Assembly: GCA_905221605.1 (NCBI GenBank)
Contig: CAJNDS010000225.1
Location: 739,001 to 803,000, forward strand
Source of the DNA: Symbiodinium natans
Taxonomy: Eukaryota > Sar > Dinophyceae > Suessiales > Symbiodiniaceae
Length of the DNA stretch: 64,000 nt
Direction of reading: 5' to 3'
In this document: piece after piece, positions 10,358 to 22,200 of the stretch
Position numbering within the stretch: the stretch's first letter is position 1
Layout: each line of letters starts with the position of its first letter
Made by a program: the position numbers and the translations under genes
The notes under the pieces: generated by a model
What the model was told of the DNA's origin: nothing
Seen by the model: only the letters and a program-made list of their open reading frames with translations
The model's database searches: none

Positions 10358-10654
10358 TTAGGAATCGGGGTTAGGGTTGATGGGGTCAAGGTTTAGGGTT
10401 TGGGGTTCTGTCTGTTCAAGGTCAGCTTCCGAGGCCAAATGAAAGATGAATTCAGAAAAGAGGGCTAGTCCTTCGGCAAGCAAGAGTATGATGCTTATAC
10501 AGTCTTCCAAAGCCATAGGTCTGTCTGTTTTCCCCTCTCTCCAGAGATAAGACAGACCAACAACCAACAATATCAAAAGAAAAACAATGAACACCAACAT
10601 CCGGAACCTCGTTGAATCAGTCTCTGAGGCCAGCACAGGAAATAGCTCTGCAAC
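10358..10654 (-). CDS. candidate exon of a two-helix membrane protein
   Basis: The minus-strand frame contains two strongly hydrophobic stretches, MLVFIVFLLILLVVGLSYLW and IILLLAEGLALFSEFIFHLA, joined by a charged loop (REGKTDRPMALED). The last residues before the stop are translated telomere-like repeat (10358-10405), so the true exon end is probably upstream of that. TTGCAG just before the frame could be an acceptor. I do not recognise the family. It sits between two minus-strand membrane-protein genes, which agrees with its strand. A chance hydrophobic frame is possible. Confidence 0.35.
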   Translation of the reverse strand, partial: VAELFPVLASETDSTRFRMLVFIVFLLILLVVGLSYLWREGKTDRPMALEDCISIILLLAEGLALFSEFIFHLASEADLEQTEPQTLNLDPINPNPDS

Positions 10655-10699
10655 CAAAGACCGCCAGCATTGTCATTCCAATACCTTCCAGCCATGCTC

Positions 10700-12120
10700 A
10701 GGCTTAGATGCGAAGATCGAACGCGAAAGCTGTCAGCTTGGAGAAGCTTGCAGACAGCATCCGCGCGTAGTGATAGCAAGGCGAAGCCAAACCTCGTCAA
10801 TTCGTGCTTGACCCAAACATCTAAAGTGCGGCCCCCTCATCTTGTGCTGGGAATCCGCGCAGGGAGTAGGACGTGACATGACCTGGTCCAGTCTCGAGCC
10901 AGAAATCCCCAACCACAAAGCTCCAAAACCCCAAGACTGCAAACTCGAAAGCTTCCTGTCAGGATTCCGCAAGCAAAGCTCTTGGACTGGAAAAGGCGCC
11001 TGCCATCGGTATCGTTCAAGGCCTCCTGGCAAAGGCATTCTCCACAGCAGGGAAAGAACGGTCCCAAGCTCCCTAGGCCCTGCACTCTTTCCCCTGAAGC
11101 CACCCAAAGCGGCAAAGCCCGGGGGCCAAGGGCTCCCCCAAAAGAGGCAAGCTGATCCACATCGAAACTTAAACCGTAAAGTCTCCCTATGTCCTGTAAA
11201 GCCAAACAGCGGCTGGATCCAGATCTCGAAGACTAGTTGTCCCCAACTCTGAACCCCAACCTCCATACCTCCCACTTAGCGCCCCGCCGGCGATGTCATC
11301 GGCGTCCGGACCGAGGTGCGTATATTGTAGGGAGGTCCTTCGCTGGGCCAACTCACAGTAGCTGGGACCCTACCAACCCCACCCATATTCTCAATCCTGC
11401 ACTCGTCAAACCTTGAACCACACCGAAACTTGAACCGAGAAGTGTACCGTATCCTGTTGATGCCGGCTGCGGGCTGGGACTACTGCTATGGTGCAAAAAA
11501 CTGAAAAAGCCAGCGGACAGTTTTAAAGGTTCAGAGATTACGAAACTCCTGCGCTGCTGCAGTCAGCAGCACCATGGTGGCCGAGCTGCCCAGAATCCAA
11601 CACCTTGAGTTTAGGCTTGAGAGCTACTTTGTCACCGGGGACGGGCTTTGGACTTCTAGCCAGAGCGCAGTCCTTCTGTTCACCGCGATGCAAGAAGCAA
11701 CTGCTGCCGCTCCATCGACTCGTACTGCTTTTTGTTGTGCCGTAAGGCAAGCCTGTTCCCCCGCCTTTGGCGAACCCCATGCCCTCCCTACCCTCCAAAG
11801 ACCTACTTAGAAGACTTAAGCTTGGAGCTTCGGGTGTCCTCTTGCATCAGCAAACTCAAGACCTGATGGCACCACTCCAGTCCCCGGCGAAGATAGCAAA
11901 AGGGCCGGCACAGATCGGACAGCTCTCCTTTGTGTTTTCACCCGACGCTTGCGAACCGATGTGCACGAAACAGTGGATGCCGTAGTCCGGGCTGAGATCC
12001 CTTCTTGCGGGGCTTGGTATTTCGATTTTAGGGCTTTAGGGGTTTAAAATTTGAACTTTGGGGTCTTGGGTTTAGAGTTTAAGGTCATCTCAAGCCATCT
12101 TCAACGACATGGTGGTGTAA
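10700..12120. other. mostly unassigned sequence between minus-strand genes
   Basis: No conserved motif was recognised on either strand. Short telomere-like fragments appear near 12020-12080. A minus-strand frame at 10573-10800 has some coding-like composition but no identifiable partner. Confidence 0.3.
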
Positions 12121-12122
12121 GC

Positions 12123-12194
12123 TCATGGAATCTCCGTCTGCTTCCGCAGCAGCGGCGTGCGGGCGATGGTGCGCACAGAACGCTGCCGCGCTCC
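12123..12194 (-). CDS. candidate terminal exon of the CNNM-like gene
   Basis: On the minus strand, CCCAG is followed by a GC3-rich frame GARQRSVRTIARTPLLRK and then QTEIP and a TGA stop (12123-12125). The start phase (0) agrees with the phase left by the last firmly identified exon (13858-13920). The basic composition suits a cytosolic tail. Linkage to the gene is inferred only from strand, phase and position. Confidence 0.45.
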   Translation of the reverse strand, partial: GARQRSVRTIARTPLLRKQTEIP

Positions 12195-13183
12195 CTGGGC
12201 TTATAGGGCTCTGAAGGGAGAGGGATTTCAAGGGAGGTTCCCCTGCTACTCCCTATATAGGGCTCCCTAACATTGCCTAAGGTTGCCTAGGTACAAACCC
12301 CCCTTGAACCCCCTTAAGCACCCTATAATAGGCACCGTTGAAGGGAATCTTTGGCTGCTCTTGGGTTCTGGGCTGAAAGCGAAACAAGCTGCCCACGCAC
12401 TCCCCGAACCCTAAACCCTAAACCCTAACTCTAAGCCCTAAACTCTGAGCCCTACACCCTCTACGCAGGTTCATAAAGGCCCGAATATAGGGGGTTCGGG
12501 GTTCAGGGTTCAGGGTTCAGGGTTTAGGGTTTAGGGTTCAGGGTTCAGGGTTCAGGGTTTAGGGTAAGTTTAGGGCTTAAGGCTTAGGGCTTCGGGACCC
12601 TACAGCTCAAAAGCCTCCACCCCTCGCTCCGAGTCGCTTGGCCCAGAGTCCGGCTGTCCGTCGAAGGGCTTCCAGGGCTCTGAGTGATCTTCGCCTTGGC
12701 CTGGGCGTGGGCCAGGTCGAACATACCTTGGCAGGGTGGCCTAAACCCTAAACCCCCAAAAAAACAATTGCTACAGACAGCTCGCTGGGCGACTCTCTTC
12801 GCTGCGTCCGCAACACAACCCTAGTAGAATCACCCGAGAGTTTTAAGAACTCGGGCTTGGGGTTTCGGACTCCGAGTTGTTGGCTAGAAGAGGCTCGACT
12901 CCAAAGTTTTTCACTGCCATGCGCCTCCTTTGCTTGTCTTAAAGTGTTTGCAGGTGAATGCACAGCGCGCTGGCGCAGCTAGCAAGCGAGCAGAAATAGA
13001 AGGGGTCATTATCGATGAGCTGCTTGTGTCGAAAATCCCACAAGACAAACTTGACGACGAAGTTTGAGACTAGTCCTATTCAATGTGGTGGAGGGGGTGG
13101 GGGCTTAGCGTTCAGCGTTTAAGTCTGGGGTTGAAGGCTCATAGTTGACGCTTTGGGCTTAGGGTCTTCCCAAACCCTAAACC

Positions 13184-13215
<32 letters not shown>

Positions 13216-16200
13216 ACCCTAAACCCTAAACCCTAAATTCCCACCCGGCCTGCTGCATAGGCCATACCCACCCTATACTAGGGTGCCTGGACCCAGAATT
13301 CTACCCGGCAGAGAGATACACCTTTACTGGATGGACAATGGGTGGAGCCATTGGAGAGTGGTCGAATACAGCCCCTACAACTGAGCCTTGCTTTAGGACC
13401 ACTAAAGTGGTGCCTTACATTTACGAAAGGGACCCTTTGGCTTCTGGACCCGCGCGCTGCCCCTCACGGCCCCTGCCCTGGCCTTTCCGTGAGCCCCCTT
13501 CCTTGGCCCCCAACCCTGGCCCCCCCTGATGTGAAGCGTTCGTGATGGTGGGAATTGAGGGCGACAGCCCTAAACCCTAAAAGGTAGTGGTTTGGGTGGT
13601 GGCCTGTGAAAGCTCACAGCGGGCGGGAGAAAGGAACCAGCACCAATGAAAATTGTTGGATTACATTGACAACAGATTCCTTCGCGTGACATGCCGCCCC
13701 CCCACACCCCCTGGGTGTGTAGGGGCGCCATTTACACATGGTACTTACTGCCGCTGCGCGGCGAGACACCCTAAACCCTAAACCCTAAACCCTAAGCCCT
13801 AAGCCCTAAACCCTAAACCCTAAACCCTAAACCCTAAACCCTAAACCCAAACACCACCGAAGCGCTCCGCAGCCCGGTGCCCTTGCGCCGCATGCGCTCC
13901 ACGGAGCTGGACTGGGCGGCCTGGCCGGCTAGGGTTTAGGGTTTAGGGTTTAGGGCTTAGGGTTTAGGGTTTGGGGTTTGGGGTTCAGGGTTTAGGGTTT
14001 AGGGTTTAGGGTTTAGGGTTTAGGGTTTGGGGTTTGGGGTTTAGGGTTTAGGGTTTGGGGTTTAGGGTTTAGGGTTTGGGGTTTAGGGTTTAGGGTTTAG
14101 GGTTTAGGGTTTAGGGTTTAGGCCTGGATGCGGCCAAGGTCTGCAGGAGTGGACTGCCTCCGCGCCGGCAAGGCTTGGCTGAGGTCCTGCTAGGGTTTTA
14201 GGGTTTAGGGTTTAGGGTTTAGGGTTTGGGGTCTGGGGTTTGGGGTTTGGGGTTTGGGGTTTAGGGTTTAGGGTTCAGGGTTTAGGGTTTAGGGTTTAGG
14301 GTTTCGGGCTCCTGTTCAGGGTTGGAGTGGCTCAGGGGCGGAGGGGGCTCTAGCTTTAGGCAGAGCTAGGTTTGGTGCGTTCAGCTTTCGCAAGGCCTCC
14401 ATGCGCCACTCAAAACAAGACCAAAAGCACCGAAAAGAAGCAAAACTTCGGACCCTAAACCCTAAACCCCAAACCCAAAACCCACACACAGGGCCGGTCC
14501 AGGTCGGAGCCCGAAGCGGTGGACCTAGTGGCGAAAGACACGTGGTTCTGGGCGCAGACCAGGCGCCCGTTCCCCGAGCTGTCCGCACCCCTGAGGCGCT
14601 CCGCAGCACCCGCCTCCTCCATGGGGTTTAGGGTTTAGGGTTTAGGGTTTAGGGTCTAGGGTTTCGGGTTTAGGGTTTCGGGTTTAGGGTTTACTGTAGG
14701 GTTTAGGGTTTATGGGCGGGGAATTTGGGTATTTCCCAAAGTAGGGGGTACCCCACATATACCCCATGCAATAATCCTTTTCTAGCAACCTCCAAAAAAA
14801 ACACCGCCATTTTCGGAAGCCGCCATTTTGGGTTCAGGGCTCACGGCTTTTGGGGATCGTGGGGGCTGCCAATGATTCCTTACAACTTCAGGATTTGTCG
14901 GGTCACTACCCCAAAAAACCGCATGACCCTAAACCCTAGACCCTACACCCTAAACCCTAAACCCTAAACCTCCAAAGATGCAGGCTTTGAGCTCCCTCCT
15001 CATGGGCGACGTCGATGTAGAGGTCCGTCTCATCCACGATCTCCTCATTGATGAGCTCCTGAGGATGAGGGGCGCGCGCAAGTCTCTGCCTGGAGACTCT
15101 TACATTTTAGGGTTTAGGGTTGAGGGTTTAGGGTTTAGGGCTGAGGGTTTAGGGTTTAGGGTTTAGGGTTTTGGGTTCTGTGTTTTGGGTTTAGGGTTTA
15201 AGGCTTAGGGTCTCTGCCTGGGGGCTTTTTTAGGGCCTTAACGCCTCACTCAGAAGCTCCTCGATCACGTCTTCCAGGGTCAGGATGCCCAGAGGAGCCA
15301 CGTCCAGAGGTTCCAGGTTGTCGCCGAGCTCCGTATCCTTGGCATACACCACGGCCATGTGCGTCTGACCTGCAGAGGCGATGGCACATGGTGAAGGCTT
15401 AAGGGTTGGGGGTTTAGGGTTTAGGGTTGAGGGTTCAGGGTTTAGGGTTTAGGGTTTGGGGTTTAGGGTTTGGGGTTTAGAGTTGAGGGTTTAGGGTTGA
15501 GGGTTTAGGGTTGAGGGTTTAGGGTTTAGGGTTTAGGGCGAATCCTCCCTTCCCCACTCCTCTATGATCCATGGCGCCACCCTGCCTGTGCGAAAAATGT
15601 CCAGGATCTTGTACAGGGGCTCATCCTCCACCACCTCAAGTAGCAGGGAATGAGGGAAGCAGATATTTTCCGACAAAGGGATTCCATTAGGATACATTCT
15701 TCCCTCATTCCCTACTGAGAACCGGTAAGCAGTTTGAGGTTCAAGGCTGAAGGTTCACAGTGGTCGGCGCTCGCATGTCCGAAGCACTCGGCCTTGGATT
15801 CAGCACCTGAACCCCACCAACGCCCTTCAGAAACTTACTTGGAGGTTCATGGGGGCTTATAACCCCAAGCATACGTCTACTTATAACCTACCAGTACTTA
15901 GAGGACTTAGGGGGCTGGAGAAGTCCAGCTAAAATTGGGGTTCATAAGAACCCTGAACCTGGACTGTAGCTCCGTTTTGAACCAACCCAGCCTTCACCAG
16001 AGGGTTCAGCCGCTGCGTAGAGACGGGCCAGGCGTCCTCTGGCCTTGCAGGGGTTTAGGGTTGAGGGTCTAAATTCGGAGGAATGCAAGGTTTAGGGTTT
16101 GGGGTTTAGGGTTTAGGGTTTAGGGCTTCGGGAGCCCTCAACCCTCAACCCCAAACCCTAAACCCTCAACCCTGCACCCTAACCTGCATGGACTGCACAA

Positions 16201-19200
16201 AACGGCGCCTCAGCTTAATGAGCTTCTTGATGAGGAGAACACCAAGGAACTTTTCCTTGTTTCCCGGCTCGTGCACCTCTTTCGGCGCCTACACCCTACA
16301 AACAATCAACCTCAAGCCCTAAACCTAGGTTTCGGTTCGAGGCGTTTTTCATCTCACAGTTGGGGGCTTCGTGTCCAACAGGGCTCAAATGCTTCTGGGG
16401 GTAGGGGGTCTAGTGCGCGATGACGGCCTTTTTGTTTTGGCTGGGGGCGGAGGGTTTAGGGTTCAAGGTTTAGGGTTTAGGGTTTAGGGGCTTAGGGTTT
16501 AGGGTTTAGGGTATAGGGGTTAGGGTTTAGGGTTAGGGTTTAGGGGTTTAGGAGTTTAGGGGTTTAGGGGTTTAGGGGTTTAGGGGTTTAGGGGTTTAGG
16601 GGTTTAGGGTTTAGGGTTTAGGGTTTAGGGTTTAGGGCTTAGGGTTTAAGGTTTAGGGTTTAGGGTTTAGGGGTTAGGGGTTACGGGTTTGGGTTTAAAC
16701 TGAAAGAGCCTATGGTCCGCCACCCCGAAACATCGAAAAGTCGGAACTGCCCGCTACCTTACTGGTTCTTTGCGGGAAATTAGGGCACCACCGTTCCTGT
16801 GGTTCTTGTGTCACTCCCTTGAAGGGCTAACTGGGGGGGGGGGGGGGGGGGGGGGGGGGGACATAAGGAACCCAATTCCCTAACTCCCCAAACCTGGAAA
16901 CCACCCTAAACCCTGAAGCCCTAAACCCTAAACCCTAATCCCTAAACCCTAAACCCTAAACCCCTGAAGCCGTAAAGGGGTGCTGGGGCTTGTGGTGCGG
17001 CTTTACGAATTCAAGGTCCCCAGGTTGTCGGGTTTAGGCTCTGAGGTTTCAGGCTCAGGGTTTGGGGTTTAAGTTTAGGGCTTAGGGCTCAGGGCTCTAA
17101 GTGGTGCCAGGGTCAGGGTTCAGGGCTTGAGGGATTTAGGGTTTAGGGTTAAGGGCTCAGGGTTTGGAAGTTTAAGGCTCTGCGGGGAGGCGCCGGAATG
17201 CGCGAGTGGCCCGATGACACGATCCAGTCCATGGTGGCCTGCATTTGGGGGGTTTAGGGTTTAGGGTTTAGGGTTTAGGGTTTAGGGTTTAGGGTTTAGG
17301 GTTTAGGGTTTAGGGTTTAGGCGTACCAGAGGTTAGTAGTCCAGGCTTAAGGTTCAGTGTCGGGGGGCTTAGGGTTTTGGACTCGGAGTTTGGGATTGCC
17401 TTGGGCGGGGTTGAGGATTCAGGGCAAATAATCCTACCAAACCCCCCCTTCTGGTCGGGGGCGGTGCCTTGAGTTGCAGGCATTGCCCCGCATGCCAAGG
17501 GGATACTGTGGGAGTTTGTGCAGCCTCAAAGGGATTAGCTGAACTTGTTTTTTCCCTTAGTCTTGCTGCCGGTGCGTGTGTGCGTGTTTGGTACGACCAC
17601 CCCGCACCCTAAGCCCTGTCTCCGAGCCAATGCCCCCAGCTTAGTACCTTTGTGAGGGATCGCAAGGGGAAGAGTTTCTGTTCCTGTGAAGTGGGCTGTC
17701 TTGCCTAAGTGCCCAAATCCAACCCAAGCCGCCCGGCTTGGGGGCGGGCCCATGGAGGTTCGGGTGGCATTTTTCCCAGCTCGGATTGAGGGGCTCGGAG
17801 CGTCGAACTTGCCGGATCTCCCCAATGACGCAAGCGGAGGGGGGAAGAGATGGCGGGAGGGAACGTTTCCGTTGGTCGGAGTGCACCCCAGGCCGTCCAC
17901 TCACTCACTCATCCTACCAAACCCCAAAGAGAAGCTCAATCCCCTAAAACCCTAAACCCTAAACCCTCAACAACCTACTCCCCAGAACCCCCCACTGACT
18001 CACCACCCGAATCCTTGTGAAACTCCAGGCCCAACAGCAGCAAACCCGTCAAGTCGCTTAGGTTTTAACCCCTAAACCCTAACCCTAAACCCCAAACACC
18101 AAACCCTCCGGGCTTAGTGTGCCCAAAACCATGGAGCCTCGTCCAGAACGGCGTCTGCACCTAAAGACTGCACCCGGTCGATGGGTGTCATGCAGTCCTT
18201 GCAGCGAAAGGTGAAGGGATTGGGGTTTGGGGTTTGGGGTTTAGGGTTTAGGGTTTAGGGTTTAGGGTTTAGGGCTGAGGGTTTAGGGATGAGGGTGTCG
18301 CGTTCAAGTTGAGGGCTTCACCAGCAAGCTCAACCCAAACTGTAGACCCTATCACACCATGCTCAAAGGATGGGATGCCCACACAAGAATTCCCGGGTGC
18401 AGAAACCTAAACCCTAAAGGCACGTCTGCAAACCCCAAAGCCCTGAAACCCTAAACCTTATAAACCTTCAGATCTGCACCCTAAACCCTAAACCCCAAAC
18501 CCTATACCCCAAAGCCCCTAATCCCTAAACCTGATAAACCCTGCCCAGGTCCTGACAGCCCTTCTGGGCCATGCACAGAGCACCCTGCATGATGTCCACC
18601 TGGTGAAAGGGTTTGGGCTTAGCAGCTAAGGGTTAGGGCTTAGGGTAGTTTAGGGCTTAGGATACCCCAGGATTTAGAGTTTAGGGTTTAGGGTTTAGGG
18701 TTTAGGGTTTAGGGTTTAGGGTTTAGGGTTTAGGGTTTAGGGTTCTGGTTGAGTCTCGAAGGTTTTGGGTTTCGGGTTGGGTTGAACTTAAGGCTCGAAG
18801 CAAAAAACAGGCGGCCGCCAAGAAGACTCTCCGCCTCCGCGCTGGAGAGGTGCCCACGCTCGCGGTGGATATCCAGCGCCGCCGCCATCTCCGCGCCGGC
18901 GAAGAAGTGCCCTGATGCAGGGCCCAGGCGGGTTTTTTGGGGGGTTTGGGGATGAGGCAGCGGTCTAGGGGTTCAGGGGATTCAAGGAGTTCCAGAAATT
19001 TTAGGCTTAGGGTGTGGCGGGGCTTCAGGGCTTTGCCCTATAGCATCCTTGAACCCCAAAGTCCGAAACCCGGCTCCTTCGTCGTGGCCCAGGACGCAAT
19101 CGAGAAGCTTCGCGATGGGCCAGGCGATGGGCCAGCAAATCACTAACAAGCCTCGGCTTCTTCGGGATGTGGGTGTTGGGGTTAGGGTTTAGGGTTTAGG

Positions 19201-22200
19201 GTTTAGGGTTTAGGGTTTAGGGTTTAGGGTTTAGGGTTTGGGGTTTGGGGTTTGGGGTTTGGGGTTTGGGGTTTAGACACTGGATGTGTAGCCAGAGCCA
19301 CGGTTCAGGGAATATTTTTTGTATGGAAAAGCTGTGTTTTGCATATGCTTTTGGGATTTTTGTGATTCATGACATGTTTACGAAATGTTGATGATTCTCT
19401 TCGGTTTTCTGAAAAAATAATGATGTTTTTTATGAAAAATTATGTTTTTCGTCGAGTTTTTGAAATTTATGATTTGTTAATGAAAGAAACCCTAAACTTT
19501 AGGGTTTCTGAGAGAGGGTTTGGAAAACTCAGGATTTCGGATATGGGGGCTTTGGTCTTGCTCTTGAGGAACGTGTATGGCTTGTGTGTTGATAGCACCC
19601 GCCGTTGACCCCGGACATATACTTGAGGGTTCAGCGCTTCGGGTCGTAGCTTTTGGGGTTTAGGGTTTAGGCTTCTTGCCTTTGGGAGGCTGTAGCATGT
19701 TTTGTGCATGGAACCCACCGAAAGACCCTGAACCCGAAACCCTAAACCCTAGACCCCATGCTTCGGGGAGCATTTCACCAATGGGGCGGCTGCAGCGCCC
19801 ACAGCAAGGCCGTAGGCTTTGCACACGGCCTGGGAAGTGTTGGGTCTGGGTTTGTCAAAACTTCCTAAACCCCAAACCCTCAACCCTAAACCCCAAAGCC
19901 CGCGAAGACAAAATAGGCCTGGGGACCGATTGATCGAATCTAAGAAGGCATGTTGGCCTGAAGGGAGCCTCTTGCGACGGCTGGGGTTAGGGTTTAGGGT
20001 TTAGGGCTTAGGGTTTAGGGTTTCGGGTTTAGGGTTTAGGGTTTGGGGTTTAGGGTTTAGGGCTTAGGGCTTAGGGCTCAGGGCTTAGGGTTTAGGGTTT
20101 AGGGTTTAGGGGTTGGGGGGTCAAAAATCCGATGCAATTCGGGAAGGTTGGCAGGGCCACGTGCGGATCCCCGCAAAGGCAAACGAGACAGGCCCGCGTA
20201 AAACTGGGAAAACACCGTACAAACTCCTGGGATGCTTTTGCCCACGGCGCGCCTGCGGCAAGATCTCGCCAAACGCAAGAACCTGATGCACTTGGTGCTG
20301 GCTGGCCCTTGCTGGGCTTTTTGAGGGTTTAGGTTCCGGGTTCAGAGTTTGGGGTTTAGGGTTTAGGGTTTAGGGTTTAGGGTTTAGGGATCAGAGATTG
20401 GGGTTCAGGGCCAGGTCGAGACCTCACTCCGGTAACCCAGACATTAAATAGGCTCAGGAATAAACAAAGGTTAAAGCGACCCAGAACAAGCCCTACATGT
20501 GCCCTGAAGGCCCCAGTTGTAGAAGAATCCTGCTACCCAGAATGTCTCCGGTCAGGGATTTAAAGGAAGTTGTGGATCTAGGGCTCAGACTCTGAAGCCT
20601 AGACGATGATCAAAACCCGAAAACATCCTGAAACCATCAGATCCGAGAGGCATTGGTGTGGCGATGAGGGAGGCGAGGCCCTAAGCCCTAAACCCTAAAC
20701 CCTGAACCCTAAACCCTGAACCCTTGAATCCTAAACCCCAAACCCCAAACCCTAAACCCTAAACCCTAAACCCTAAACCCTAAACCCTAAACCCTAAACC
20801 CTAAACCCTAGCCGTAAACCCTAGCCCTAAACCCTAAACCCTTGTCCACCGAACGCCAAGGCACCGCTGTTACGGAGATCAGCACCGCCCCGATGGGAGA
20901 CAGGAGGCGGTCGAGCACCTCGGAGAACCAAGGGAGGGTTTAGGGTTTAGGGTTTGGGGTTTGGGGTTTAGGGTTTAGGGTTTAGGGTTTCGGGTTTAGG
21001 GTTTAGGGTTTGGGGTTTGGGTTGTAGGGTTTAGGGTTTAGGGGGTTTAGGGGTTTTGTCTAGAGAACATCATGGTTCAGGCTATAGAGGACTCAAAGAC
21101 TTTTGGTTGGGGTTCAGGGTACTTCTAACCCACAACTATAACTGCATTTGTAGGCCCCCTGAGTCCTCTAAGCAGGCTACAAGTAGACTCATAAGGAGGG
21201 TTCTGAGTACCCATGAGCCTCCAGGTTGGGATTCTTGCGCAACCGAGCTCTGCTACCAACCTCCTCCACTCGGCCTGTAACATTCCTGAACCCCTGCACC
21301 CTGAACCCTAAACCCTAGCCCTAAACCCTAAACCCTGAACCCTAAACCCTAGCCCTAAACCCTAAAGCCCTAAAAGCCCCGAACCCTAAAACCCCAGACC
21401 GACTCAGCCGGCTCAGCCCCCCAACACTTTCAAAGTGACTCGAGACCCCTCCCCCCCACCTCCCAACCCAAAGCCCTCAAAGTCTTCAATCGGGTTCAGG
21501 TTCAGGGTTTAGGGTTTAGGGTTTGGGGTTTAGGGTAACGATTCAAGGGGAAGGGTGGGCTTAGGGTCGCAAGCCCTCCCCCTGCAATTGAAACACCTTT
21601 TTTGCGATATTATGCCCGTCACACAGGGTCTACCTCTCTTCTCGGGGTGACCCTGAACTAAAACCCCTTGACCCTAACCTCAAAGCCTGCGTCTCAAAGC
21701 CTGCGTCCGAAACTCTAAACCCTCAACCTCCGAACCCCAACAGCTTAGAGGATTTGAGGGTCTCCCCTTGGGAGGCGGCCAGAGGCAAGGCTTCCATGGC
21801 CGCGGCATTGCACAGCAGCAGCGTCCTGAACAGAGGGCTTTGGTTTCGGGTTTAGGGTTTTGGGTTTTGGGTTTTGGGTTTTGGGCAATTCGGGTTTGTA
21901 GGCTTAGGGTTTAGGGTGGGTTTCCAGGGTCTGTGGGGGTTTGCGGAGCTTAGAGATCTTCTAGTCCCCCCAAAAACCCTACACTCCAAACCCTTTACCC
22001 TAAACCCACCTAAACCCTAAACCCTAAACCCTCAACTCTAGACCTGAAACCCCTAAGCCCATAAACCTTAAAACCTCGAACAACCCCAAAATTGCCAGCA
22101 TCCCAAGCCATCTAAGCCCCTCCCGTCTCCGAGGACCACCCTCCACCCCAAATTTGAAGGTCCCCAAACCCCAAACCCGAACCCCAAACTTTACGGCCTA

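Noticed and set aside
13768-14310. A true chromosome end
   Set aside because: Arrays are short, occur in both orientations and are flanked by exons and unique sequence on both sides.
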